Shown here: positions 1 to 13,431 of the stretch, piece by piece
Layout of the letters: every line of letters begins with the position of its first letter
Numbering within the stretch: position 1 is the first letter of the stretch
Assembly: GCA_014529385.2 (NCBI GenBank)
Contig: CM043970.1
Coordinates: 41,779,279 to 41,843,278 of the forward strand
From: Adiantum capillus-veneris
Lineage: Eukaryota > Streptophyta > Polypodiopsida > Polypodiales > Pteridaceae
DNA length: 64,000 nucleotides
Direction: 5' to 3'
Program-made: the position numbers and the translations under genes
Notes under the pieces: generated by a model
Databases searched by the model: none
What the model was told of the DNA's origin: nothing
Seen by the model: only the letters and a program-made list of their open reading frames with translations

Positions 1-48
1 AGAAAGAGGGTTGGTGATTTTACATAAACGTTTTTTCTTAAATTTTTT

Positions 49-387
49 GTGACTCTCACCACGAACTCTCACAGCCAGACATCCTGCACCTTCCTAGCTA
101 GACCGCATACATTCCGACTAGGTGATGCTTTTGCTAAGATCAAAGAAGCTATCTTGATTGCACAATCCAAGCACAAGGCTAGTGCTAACAAGCATAGAAC
201 AAATCTTCAGTTCAAAGAGAATGATAAAAATTCCCATAGCTCTCTTAAGGCACACTATGTGAAAAAGTTGGCATGGAGAACTTACAAGTCCTTAAAAGTA
301 CTATGCAAAATTAGCACTCATGTATTATGGACCATTTCATATTCTACTATCAATCCCAAATTTGTGCATTTTTCCATATTTTCCTAA
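49..387 (+). pseudogene. Ty3/gypsy integrase C-terminal scrap
   Basis: The reading frame resembles the stretch after the integrase core of plant Ty3/gypsy polyproteins, where a helical segment of the form 'A-x-AQ-x-K-x(4)-ANKHR' leads into 'L-x-FKE-x-D'. Here AQSKHKASANKHRTNLQFKE lies at about 166-225. After that point the match is lost and the frame runs into non-homologous sequence, so this is a small broken piece, not a gene. The identification rests on one motif block and could be chance. Confidence 0.4.
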
Positions 388-1749
<1,362 letters not shown>

Positions 1750-1779
1750 TTTTCCTAGCTTATGGAAAATCTTGAACTC

Positions 1780-2070
1780 AACTCCATTAGAAACATCATC
1801 CACCTAATTAGCCTTCCTTGTATAATAGCCTTGTTTATAAAAAACAAAAGAGCTTGACGGTCTACATAGAAGTGAAATAGATTTTCTAGAAGATAATGTT
1901 TGAATTTGGTAGCATTGAATACCATCCCATTGCTTTTATTACATTAGTCGAGTACCCCTGTCTAGCTGTATTGAACGTGCGCGACTAGTGAAGTACACCA
2001 GGTAGTCTTATCTTCCCATAAAGCTGGGCCAGTATGGCTCCCATAGCCATGCAAAAAGAATCTACATGTA
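1780..2070 (-). pseudogene. Ty3 RNase H remnant
   Basis: After the RT the minus strand reads HVDSFCMAMGAILAQ (about 2020-2065), then a block corresponding to 'VYF-SR-x(5)-YS-x-T' and 'KFKHYLLE-x-(F)-x-FYVD-x-QAL' (about 1840-1960), and ends with an RW-like segment. This is the RVT RNase H layout of Ty3 elements, with the frame shifting at least three times. Confidence 0.75.
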
Positions 2071-2119
2071 CATGGAAAATAACATCCTAGTTAGGATGGC
2101 AAAGTACTGGATTCCTACC

Positions 2120-2990
2120 GATCACATTTTTTGAGCATTGAAAACTTTATTCACATTTTTCAGTCTAGATGAATTTATTCCCTTCTTGGTTAGTTCATAT
2201 AAAGGTAATGCCTTGGCTGAAAACATATGAACAAACCTCCTATAGAAGTTTATGTATCCCCCAACAAACTAATTTCAGACACTGTGGTTGGTGCTCTAGT
2301 GTGCTGAATGCACTTGATCGTATCATTTTCCATTTCCATCACATTCATAGACACTATATGTCCCAAAAGTTGTCCCTTCTAGACCATGAATATTGACTTC
2401 AAAGGGTTTAGATTGATTCTTTTCTCTTGCACCTTTCAAACACCATTTCCAAAAACAATAAATGCATCTCTTCAATGAAGAACATTGAAGTCATCCACAA
2501 AGATGGCCAAAAACTTAAGCAAAAATTCACACAAAATTTCCATCATACATTGCTAAAAAGTTTTTGGAGCATTGCATACCCCAAATGGAATCACTTGATA
2601 CATGAATGCTTCCAATTCAATGATAAATGTAGTTTTTCCCATATTCTCAGGTGCAATCCTTAGTTGATTGTAGCCACTATAGCCATCCATAAAGCTATAC
2701 ATTTCATGGCCTGCAATCTCATCTAGCATATGTATGAATGGTAATGGAAAAGGATCCTTAATGGTCTAGGAATTAAATTTATTATAGTCCACACATACTC
2801 TCAATTTCTTGTTCTTCTTAGGGACTAACACTATATGAGAAAACCAACCACTACTTGCTACCTCTGTGAAGAACCCTGCTTTGACTCAAGATTTTCAATC
2901 TCCTCCTTAAACCTCTTTGCATAGTTAGGGATCATTTTGTACCTTTGCAACCTGATTGATCTGGATCTATGCCTTTTAGGTCATTATGTT
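2120..2990 (-). pseudogene. Ty3 reverse transcriptase remnant
   Basis: Minus-strand translation in changing frames gives VPKKNKKLRVCVDY (about 2778-2820), DPFPLPF and HEMYSFMDGYSGYNQ (about 2660-2760), YQVIPFGVCNAP (about 2550-2600) and the catalytic FVDDF block at about 2487-2501. It continues into the connection-domain signature LLGHIVSMNVMEMEND near 2320-2370. These are the ordered RT motifs of Ty3 elements. Several in-frame stops make it non-functional. Confidence 0.85.
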
Positions 2991-3649
2991 CCCAATGGAA
3001 TACATCCTTGTATTATTTCTAGAACAGTGACTTTGCCTTTTCTTTGATCTATGGATTTAGTTGCTTATTGACCTTAATCATTCTAGGATTGTCTTATGAG
3101 CGGAGATTCCACTTCTCGAGCTCTTGATCATCTCAGAGTAACCAATTTGAGCCTCCTCCCTTTCACCTGGTCACTCACTCTACTTCCTTCTCAGTTTGAA
3201 TGCCAACAGAATAATCATTAAAAAGATTGATTATTTCCAGAACATCATTCTAAATATTTGGTGTGTTGGTGCTATTGGATATCCTTCATTAGTGTTTTTT
3301 TAATTGGTCTCCCTTTCTGATCTAAAATAAAAAATTATATGATGCTTGTCGTTTTGTCAAATGCCCATCTAGCTTAACTAGTTGTTCTCCCAAGTTCAGT
3401 TTAGTAAACTGCTCTGGATATTGTTACCTTTGCCTTTCACCTTATTGTTTATCCATAAGTACAACACTCATATCAATCTCTGTTAAAGGGAAAATATTAA
3501 TTGAAGCAAGAATTACTTCAATCTTCTTCGTGCCATACTTCTTACACAATTCCTCAAGCCTTAGAGCCTTCTTCCAGATTTTGGTATCATTGGTTTTGAT
3601 CTAAATTCTTTTGCTAGAGCCTTGAATGGTCAAAGTATGATTTTCATAA

Positions 3650-3856
3650 TCATGGATGGCTCCAATAGTTCTGAGCCAAGTTCTTTCTAACAACATTCCA
3701 TAATCTCCTTGCACATCTAATACCAAAAAAACTAGTTTTGAACTTCTCCCTTACTACTATGATTTGCATGTTCTCAATGAGTCCAGCAACTTGGACTACT
3801 CTAAGGTCAGCCATCCTTACTCTGAATGTGAATGGGTTCATCTCAGTTATCCCCAA
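3650..3856 (-). pseudogene. Ty3 protease remnant
   Basis: The frame contains a pattern typical of the back half of plant Ty3 aspartic protease: an F-x-V-R-MADLRVVQVAGLIENMQI block, then a strand like VREKFKTSFFGIRC. The catalytic DGG/DSG triad is not visible in the open part, so the enzyme would be dead. Position between gag (higher coordinates) and RT (lower coordinates) supports the call. Confidence 0.55.
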
Positions 3857-4702
3857 CTTCTACCTCAAATGCTCACCAATAATTTTTACTCCAGCTCCCT
3901 CATCCAGGATTACTCTAGACAATGGCTCCCATCACTTCCTAAGTTTGTGGTGTATCTGAATCACTGGAACCTCGTCATCCCAAATGGATTCCAAGTCCAC
4001 TACTCTGGCTTCATCTTCAACTTTTCTCTTTTGTTTGATGAAGTTTGTAGCTGATGCTAATTTTTGTCTAATAACATCTAGAACTTAATTTCTAACTTAT
4101 GTATCCTTTCACAGTCTTTGATATAAATATTGTCTTGCTCATTACCAAAACTATTGTCTGAACTCGAAAAGAATTTTCTTTTAATTCTTCAGAGTTCCAT
4201 TGTGATTCTTGGATGGTCATTGGTTGAACTTGAGATGAGCTCTTTGATTGTCCCTCTTTCAATTCAATTAACCCAGCTTCAATCAAGTCTGTCTTGACTT
4301 GTTGTACCTCATTGGCCAGGCTTTGCGTTGTGGCTGTCATGGAATTGTCTAGTCCAGATACTACCTTCTCCTTCTAGACCTCTAAAGAATAGGGTGGTAG
4401 TAATTTAATTGTTTGGACTCTTGAACACTCCCGTTGTTCTGGTAGCTTCTTAGCGAGGTTTTTAGTGATTTTTGCTACAAGATCCCTTTGCTTCTGCCAT
4501 TCACCAACTACCTTCTCATTGCCCTTAGCCTTCCAGACTGCTCTTTGCTGCTCTCATTTCTTGGTCTCAGCAATCTGTTTGCTCTCCTCCTTGTTTGGAA
4601 TTTCTTCAATGACTACCCCTTCTACCTCTTATTACCACCGTGATTGGTACTGGTTTAGGTGTCTTTTGGTCAATATTTTTTTGGCTTTGAGCCTTTTGGG
4701 AA

Positions 4703-5437
4703 CTAGGCAGCAGAGTGGCCATACTTGCGACAACCATAAAATTTTAGATTTTGTGTTTTATAATTTCCCTGTCCTCTATCCCTACTAGTGCCTCCATGAT
4801 ATCTCCATGTGTCAGCACCAGTACTTGTGCTAGCTTTATTATTCTTGGACCCACTGGTCACATCTACCTTGGGTGCTTCAGGGTTGGTTAGTGCGATCAT
4901 TGATAAGTCCTTACCTTTCTTGAAGTAACGAATTCATATTCCACCATTATTCCATACGTGACCATAGACTTTGCAGTAAGTGCATTGAAACATTCATCAA
5001 TCCTATGATCCTTGGATCTGCACTTTGAGCATGACATTTTTGTCTTCTTGATTGAAGATCTTGTTTTTGCAATTTCAACAATTTGGTTGGACATTTCCTT
5101 TAGTATTTTTGTCCATGACCCTTTCTTATTTTCCTTCCCATTATTGTCTGATTCCCTTTCATATGAGGTCAAACTCGAATCCTCTTCAATAGGAGACTTG
5201 GTCTGAGTGGATTTCCGTTCCTTATGTCCCGTTTCTTTCTTTTCTTGCTGCTCTAATCTCATATCTCTTTGCACCAAATTGGTGAATTTCATTGATGGTG
5301 CTAGTACCGTTTTCTCTCTCAATTTCTTCCTTCTGAAGCTGTTCAAGAAACCAGGCTCTCATTATTTTCTCAAAAGGGGGCTCTTGTAAATGTCTGTTTA
5401 ATTCTTTAATTTTTTTGGCATAGCTTCTAGCATACAT
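4703..5437 (-). pseudogene. Ty3 gag remnant with two CCHC knuckles
   Basis: Gag packages the element RNA. The N-terminal part (KKIKELNRHLQEPPFEKIMR, near 5340-5410) is gag-like. At about 5000-5050 there is a classical zinc knuckle CSKCRSKDHRIDEC (C-x2-C-x4-H-x4-C). A second knuckle-like block, FYGCRKYGHSAA at about 4703-4740, has lost its first and last cysteines. Frames change between blocks. The 5' part of this gag is tandemly duplicated just upstream (see 5311-5727). Confidence 0.7.
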
Positions 5438-5727
5438 CTTTCCTTGTTTGTATTATGGAATGGATTCTGAGAAGGTGGACATTAACATTTATGGTCATGC
5501 GTGTGTCATGTAGCAATACTTTTTGCTCTCTCAATTTCTTCCTTCTGAAGCCATTCAAGAAACCAAGCTCTCATTCTTTTCACAAAAGGGGGCTTTTGTA
5601 ACTGTCTGGTTAATTCTTTAAATTTTTTGGCATAGATTTTGACACAAATCTTTCCTTGTTTTTGTTATGGAATGGATTTGAGAAGGTGGTCACTAACATT
5701 TATGGTCATGCGTGCGTGATGTAGCAA
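5311..5727. repeat. ~211-bp tandem duplication of gag DNA
   Basis: 5311-5516 and 5522-5727 are near copies in the same orientation (shared blocks include aatttcttccttctgaag at 5321 and 5533, and atggtcatgcg near 5490 and 5702). The offset is 211-212 bp. The left copy is part of the gag frame, so a gag segment was duplicated after or during decay. Confidence 0.85.
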
Positions 5728-5952
5728 GTCAAGGTAGCTCAGTCATGGGCAAGTGGATGACATCAGATAGTAGGATATGGAATAATCCAATCAGACTTAG
5801 GGTTTTTAGTTAGTTCAATAAATTTCCTTTCTCCCCAAAGTGGAATGTAAATGGCCTTATATCTATGAGCTAACCCTTCTTCTGAATGAATATAAAGACA
5901 TGCCTAGAGGAAGCCATCTCACTCTAGGCATGGGGGGATGATTGTACCGAAT

Positions 5953-6005
<53 letters not shown>

Positions 6006-6084
6006 ATGGTACCCTCGATCTTGAGGGGCGTGTACGCAAGTACAAGGTGTCTTATTGTCATCACCATTTCTTGGATTCCAATAG
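5728..6084 (+). mobile_element. LTR (5' boundary uncertain)
   Basis: This stretch ends immediately before a plant initiator-Met primer-binding site, so it should be the 3' part of a 5' LTR or a solo LTR. It has a TATA-like tataaag at 5891-5897 and a (CT)n tract at 5953-6003 in the transcribed part. I could not find a matching 3' LTR in the window, nor a clear TG start. Confidence 0.55.
5953..6003. repeat. (CT)n microsatellite
   Basis: About 25 uninterrupted CT units inside the LTR. Confidence 0.95.
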
Positions 6085-6096
6085 TGGTATCAGAGC
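6085..6096 (+). other. retrotransposon primer-binding site
   Basis: TGGTATCAGAGC is the standard complement of the 3' end of plant initiator methionine tRNA, used to prime minus-strand DNA synthesis of many LTR retrotransposons. It gives the element a plus orientation. Confidence 0.9.
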
Positions 6097-7784
<1,688 letters not shown>

Positions 7785-8494
7785 ATGCAACTAAGACGAA
7801 CACCTCAGTGTGAGGAGAAACTTGCCAAAATTCTCAAGGCCACTTTTGGCAACCAAGCAGATTGTAAAGAACAAAAAAGCAATCATCCTCCCTTCACTTT
7901 CTCCCACTATGATGGCCACAAAATTGGTAACGTTGTCCTTTCTTGGCTTATCCAATTTGATGATTACTTTGCTGACAAATCCTTCTCCAAGAAGGATAAA
8001 ATCAAGTGTGCCATGAACCGCATGATCGGTAAGGTTTTGCTTTGGTAGAACATCACATATAACAACGCACAACACCCAACAATTGGCTGGAATTTCAAAA
8101 CCAAATCAAACACAACTTTCTCCCACCCCAATTCCACTTGTAGGCTTGACATGCTTGGTCCGCTTTCTCTTGGATAGAAGGTGAGACAGTGAGCCAATAC
8201 ACTAATAGATTTTTGCAATGCCTACTACTCCTGCGCATGATGAAGGATGTTTTCAAAGATTTTCTCCAAATCAAGTATGAAGAAGGACTTCAACATGGTA
8301 CTCAAACTAATCTCTATTCTTTGAAGCCAGCCACACTCTACGAGACAATTCGTTATGCACATGATGCTGAAAAAGAGATCAATTGGATGACACCTCCTTC
8401 CAAAAAAAATTTGCGCTTCAACAGTAATGCAGGTATATCCCCAATAATTATCAAACATCGCACACTTGCAATTTCACACTTTCACGTGCTTTGA
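7785..8494 (+). pseudogene. LTR-retrotransposon gag remnant
   Basis: The first open part (7785-8048) has FSHYDGHKIGNVVLSWLIQF and an ADKI/KDKIKCA-x-RMIGKVLLW block, which is the gag capsid N-half pattern 'W-x(6)-F ... K-x-A-x(2)-L-x-G-x-A-x-W'. After a frameshift, 8189-8458 gives SQYTNRFLQ and LKPATLYETIRYAHDAEKEI, the gag C-half ('Y-x(3)-F' and 'P-x-T-x-x-E-A-x-x-x-A-x-x-A'). It belongs with the LTR/PBS at 6085 by order and strand. A stop and a frameshift inactivate it. Confidence 0.7.
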
Positions 8495-9099
8495 CTGCTG
8501 AATTTGGTAGCTGGCCTTTGAACTCTTCTGGATGGCATGTTTGATCTTTATTTTCTTTAACACCAACTTGGAGATAGTTCACTTGTCTAGAGTAGTTTTA
8601 GCTCAAGCCATAGTGATTGCCAAAATTAAATGAGTTGAATGTGTTTAGATAGCTATTCCAGGTTGGTACTTAGAGTTAGTTTAGTTCAAGCTAAAGACTT
8701 TAGATTAGACGTTAGTAATCTCAAAGGTAGAATTCAAACTGAAAAAATAAAAGACATTGGAAATGACAACTGGAATTGAAATTGTATTATTCGGATTATA
8801 CAAGAGTGCAACTAGAATCAGTATTGAATAAATGTTCAACTTAATGAGAGTACAAAGTACATCAGCCAATGGTTCAAGATAAAAATATGGGCTCGAGGTT
8901 CAGGATTGGATCTATATCCTAGGCTCTCAAGTATCAGGTATTCTGTCAGGTATCCAAAATGAGCAGTGAATCCTATTCATAGTCCTTAGACTAGTGTCTG
9001 ATTGACTATGTACTATGTTAGTTTCCATGGTAACTATCTCTAGGTTATTGCTTCTGAAAGCTTCCAATCCTGACATCTGCTAGAGGTTGTTCACGCCTT
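8495..9099. other. no gene seen
   Basis: AT-rich DNA without recognised domains between a plus-strand gag remnant and a minus-strand copia remnant. Confidence 0.5.
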
Positions 9100-10140
9100 C
9101 TACAACACGGTAGGCTGAACACCCAAAGACACAAAAGTGCTATAGATTTGGAGTTTTACCAAAATAATGTTACTATTATAGGGTGTATTGGGGATCAATT
9201 TCATGTAGAATAAAATTTGAAGGTACCCAGATATAGTAATTTCGTCCTCCAAGTATGCATTGGATAGGCCTATCGTGAGTAGCATCGCACAGAAAGCTAT
9301 AGCTAGGGTGTGGTTCTTCCTTTCAAATACCCCATATTTTGAGGCATGTAGGGTATAGTGTATTTCTATTGTATGTCCTCATCCATGAAAAATGTTTTAA
9401 GTACATTGGTGACATACTCCCCTCCATTGTCTGAGTAAAGAGCTTGCATAGGTATATCATGTTGGTGCACTACCAAGTTACAATACTCTTTGAAACATGA
9501 AAGGACTTGTGACTTTTTCTTCAATAAATAAATTGTAGTGTACTTGCTGAAATCATCACTAACTGTTAGAAAATACACAGAATCTATAGTATTAAGAAGG
9601 GTTGACTCCATGGGTCCACATAAATCTCTATGGACCAATTGATTCAACTGATAAGTTCATGTCTAAGATCGAGGGAAGGATTTGTGACTTGCTTTACCCA
9701 AGAGAAAGCCATCAAGTAGATCAATAGGTGACAGGTTTGGTGGTAGACTTGAGCATTTTTTAGTCTTGTCCATGTGATGGATTGTGAGATCATTGATATG
9801 CCCAAGCCTGTAATGCCACATGAGGGTAGATGTTGCTTTGGTTAAGTGTAGGAGATAATTGAATTCAAAGCTACCACAACATCATGGCCATATTGGGTGA
9901 TGGGAATCAGATACAAGCAACTCTTTTGAGGGAGCTTGAGGATTTCAGATTGGCCATTAGGGAGTTTGAAGTGAATCACACAAGAGTCATGGAAAAACTC
10001 AATGGAATGTCCTGTAGATGTGGTTGCAATGACTAAAATGATGTTGTGGCTAAGGCCTTGTATGTGGTAGATGTCACAAATAATGAGACGAGTCCCACTG
10101 GGTAAGGTAACATGGAGATGGTCAAGCCCCACTACATTGA
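9100..10140 (-). pseudogene. Ty1/copia protease-integrase remnant
   Basis: Minus strand, from 10132: LPSGTRLIICDIYHIQGLSH is the copia segment after the protease leading to the GAG-pre-integrase region. At 9366-9647 follows the integrase core, with H-RDLCGPMES, the catalytic Asp region YFLTVSDDFSKY, and the second Asp in LYSDNGGEYV. Then 9100-9365 carries RKNHTLAIAF (catalytic Glu region 'ERKNRT') and a weak match to the end of the core. Frames shift between blocks. No RT of this copy is present. Confidence 0.8.
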
Positions 10141-10394
10141 GGCTATGATTGTTTCCAAGGTAGACTTGAACCTAGCATGCCCTGGTGTCCAAATCCTTTT
10201 CTAGTGTGCAAACATGTGCAATGGGATGTATAAACAAGGTTTACCTCTCTAAGCTTCTTGTGAGCCCATGTCAACATCACAAGGCCTTCATGCTATTGAA
10301 ACTCGGCAAAGCATGAGAGATAAAGACCTGCCAAGGAGAATATTGAAACCAAGATTCTAAAAGCTTCTGTGCTAGAAATGGCATTCAATGCAAA

Positions 10395-11280
10395 GAAAAA
10401 CCCCAAGGACACCTCAAAAAAATGAAGTTTTGAAAAGGATGAACAGGAAAATCATGGAGTGAGCTTGAAGCATGCGACTTCATGTAGGCCTACCATTTGA
10501 GATTTGGGAGGAAGTAGTAAGTATGTATGTATACTTGATCAATCATTCACCCTCAATGACACTAGATGGAGGAGTTCTAAAAGAGACATGGACAAGTATA
10601 CCAGTAGATGATCAATTTCTCAAGGTGTTTGGACGCGAGGCTTTTATGCACATAGACAAGAGCCTAAGGTCAAAGCTAGATGCAAAGTCCAAGAAGTATT
10701 TCTTCATTGGCTATGGAGAAGCTGACTTTGGGTATCACCTATGGAATCATGAAGATGGTGAAATATTTAGGATTAGGGATGTAATTTTCAATGAACAAAA
10801 TATGTACAAACATTACTTGGTAAGAAAACAAACAAAAGGTACAGGTAATGAGTACATAGAGCTTGAAGACAAGGAAGACTCAAGTGCATGTGGTGACAAC
10901 TTGCAACAATGTCAATCAGATGAGGAACCTCAACTTATGCCCCAAAGATCTACAAGAGCAGGTGGACATCTAGAAAGGTTTGTTCCTTCATTCAACCATG
11001 TCTTGGTCTTTGATTCTAGAAAACCAAAGTCATATGAAGAAGCAATGCAACACAAAACCAAAGAAGAATGGTTGAACGACATGCAAGTGGAGATGGACTC
11101 ATTACATCGCAACCAGACATAGGAGTTGGTTGAGTTGCCTAAAGGTAAGCAGGCACTACAAAAAAAATGGGTGTACAAGCTCAAGGAAGAAGAAGGCGGG
11201 AAGCAAAGGTACAAGTCAAGACTTGTGGTAAAGGGGTTTTCTCAGAAGAAAGGTATTCAATCGTGTTTTGGTGCCCACCA
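10395..11280 (+). pseudogene. Ty1/copia integrase end to RT start, copy A
   Basis: The plus strand begins inside integrase (TPQKNEVLKRMNRKIME, catalytic Glu block). It runs through the C-terminal integrase signature (YLINHSPSMTL, VFGREAFMHI, KLDAKSKKYFFIGY, YHLW), a variable linker, and into the RT (DMQVEMDSLHRNQT, LVELPKGKQ, WVYKLKE, RYKSRLVVKGFSQKKGI). One stop interrupts the RT start and the homology ends at about 11,270, before the catalytic motifs. It belongs to the same family as copy B at 13.4-15.7 kb. Confidence 0.85.
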
Positions 11281-11350
11281 CTGAGGAGTGTTTCAAGTTA
11301 CCTTTAGTCTTGATGTTGTACACATAAAGTTAAAGCCATGATTAAGATTA

Positions 11351-12512
11351 GTGATGCATTTGAATGATGTGATTAAACAGTTGAAGCTAAGCAAGTTAGA
11401 AGAGCTAGACATGCATTACATGAGGTTTTGTTCTCTCAAACAAGAGTTAGAGTTCCTTGATGACACAGTTTTGGATGCAAAAAGAGATATATTCTTGTTC
11501 ATTAGCACTCTTCCAGCATGCTTGGGCATTGAGGTTGCATGCATAGACTTTTTGGGTATGAGAAACATAGTGGATTTATTGAATCAGGATAGATGGCCTT
11601 AGTATGTAAATCAGTCTAGTGCTTCTTCATGGGCTACATATGAGAACTTCTTTGTCATTGTCAATAATTGTAGCATTGATGTTGAGCTTAAGTAGTTGCA
11701 TATGATGAGTTTTTGTCTCTCAATGGTACTGAGGAGTTATATGAAAGCAATATCAAGAAAGAGAAAACATTGGAGTGCATGTATGACAAAGACATCCATG
11801 CCATGGATGATTTGGTTTCCTATACAAATGCTTGTGAAGATGAGATCTTTCATACTTCTATGTATTTGGATCACATGCTTATCGGTTCTCCTGCTTGTGG
11901 TGTAGATGATACGCATGTTGAGATTATAGGTGACATTTTCTCTTCTCATTCAAATGAGTTGATATGGTATCCAGATGACTGTGAGCATGTGGAACCATTT
12001 GGGATGCTGAGATTGATGTTTGTGATGTCGATGATGCTATTGGTGGCACTGAGTTTCCTGCTAGTTATAATTTTCATTATGAGCAAGAGGTTGTTTTGAG
12101 TGATTTGGATTGTGATGGTAGTCTTGATTGGGGCTTTGATGATCCACAAGTTGAGATGGATGAGGAGATGAAAGTCATGGTGTGCCATGCATTATCAAGG
12201 GTAAAAAAGCTTAAGGAAGTCACACATGCATGTGTGGATGTTGAAGAGAATTGTAGCTTGGAAAGTTGGGACAGCCATGAAGACATGGATACAATGGATG
12301 TTTTGTGTTGGCTTAGTGTGAGGGATACATCTCATGGTGTTGAGAATGTTGATCCATGGTCTTTTGGTTTGTATGACATGAATGTTGATGGTTGGAGCTC
12401 ACTAGCGATTGATGATTGTCCTTGTGACTTTGAAGGATTCCATTATGTGTGCACAGTGGATGCAAGGGATTTTACTTCTAAATTTGATCATGGTAAGGGT
12501 AAATGGTGCTAA
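11351..12512 (+). pseudogene. unrecognised acidic reading frame
   Basis: Plus-strand open stretches 11351-11602, 11713-12000 and 12000-12512 (after frame changes) read as one former coding region of roughly 390 codons, rich in Asp, Glu, Met, Trp and Cys. The last part (12096-12512) ends in a natural-looking stop and contains many D/E-V/M-D runs. I recognise no family. It lies between two copia pieces of one family but matches neither gag nor pol, so it may be an inserted piece of another element or a host gene fragment. No start, splice site or promoter could be argued. Confidence 0.4.
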
Positions 12513-13431
12513 TGTCTTTGTACATGATGTATCTTTGTACATAAGATTGTGCGTAGTCTACTACTGAGCATGAATGCTCTAGCAGACTGGGGTTTGGCAA
12601 ACTCTGTTGCGCGCATTTTGAGATCCCCGTTTTTTGTAAAAACTTTACATATGGACTTAATATAGACTTTCACTAGAGTGTTTGGAAATTTTCTTTTGGG
12701 TTTCTATAACTTCTTAGAAAGCACATGTACATACAAGGAAAGTCGCTAGTGTAATGCCATCTATCGGGTTACTGTAAGTGCCCATAAGTGAGTTTTTGAA
12801 GTGAGACTTGTATATAACTAAAACTCATGTAAAAACTTAAAAATTTTCAGCCACAGTTCATAAGTTTGTAGGTTTTATCTCTTTGTGCCTCCTTGACGCT
12901 TCTGGCTGCAATTTTTTACTTCACCTTGCTTCTCTACGTGTAGTCGTACCGGGACATATCTCTCTTCACGTGAATTTTGCACATGGCCGCCTGTAGAATC
13001 AATTTTGATCATCTTCAGATTTCTTTCCAATCATTTTTCAATATTTCTTCCAAGCTTTAAAGTGCCCCAATTGGAGTTTTTCTCTTCAGGTTACGAATAG
13101 TTCTCTGTAGCGTAACGGCTATATGACAGCGTAGTGGTTGGTAAATTCTGTGCATACAAATTGGGAGGGCATGTATCTATGAATTGTGGAGTTGATGTTG
13201 AAATTGTGGGCTGTTTATTTTCAATTGTGAAAGGGGAATCCCTTGTCTTCATATGCATTGGTCGGCATGTGTTGTAAATTCGTGATTTGACAAGGTTTTG
13301 CTCCTATGTGCTATGGTCCTTTGGGTGGGCGTGTGCTTGTAAATTCCCAAGGGAGCATAGGCCATTTGGTTGGGGTTTACTAAGAGTGTTTCTGGTATTC
13401 TTTTTGTGCTGAGGTCCAAGTTTTAATACTC
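12513..13431. other. no gene seen; possible copia leader/LTR
   Basis: Non-coding DNA directly before the copy B gag. Its place suggests LTR or leader, but no TG...CA pair or primer-binding site was found. Confidence 0.35.

Larger units (their letters stand above)
1750..5437 (-). mobile_element. decayed Ty3/gypsy gag-pol body
   Basis: Read on the minus strand, the order gag, two zinc knuckles, protease, reverse transcriptase and RNase H is preserved from about 5437 down to about 1780, which is the Ty3 order. Stops and frameshifts break every domain. No integrase and no flanking LTR could be assigned, so this is a truncated old copy. Individual domains are listed separately. A Tat/Athila-like rather than chromovirus affinity is suggested by the phrase KDVFHWEHNDLKGIDP before the RT, but this is a weak call. 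Confidence 0.85.
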
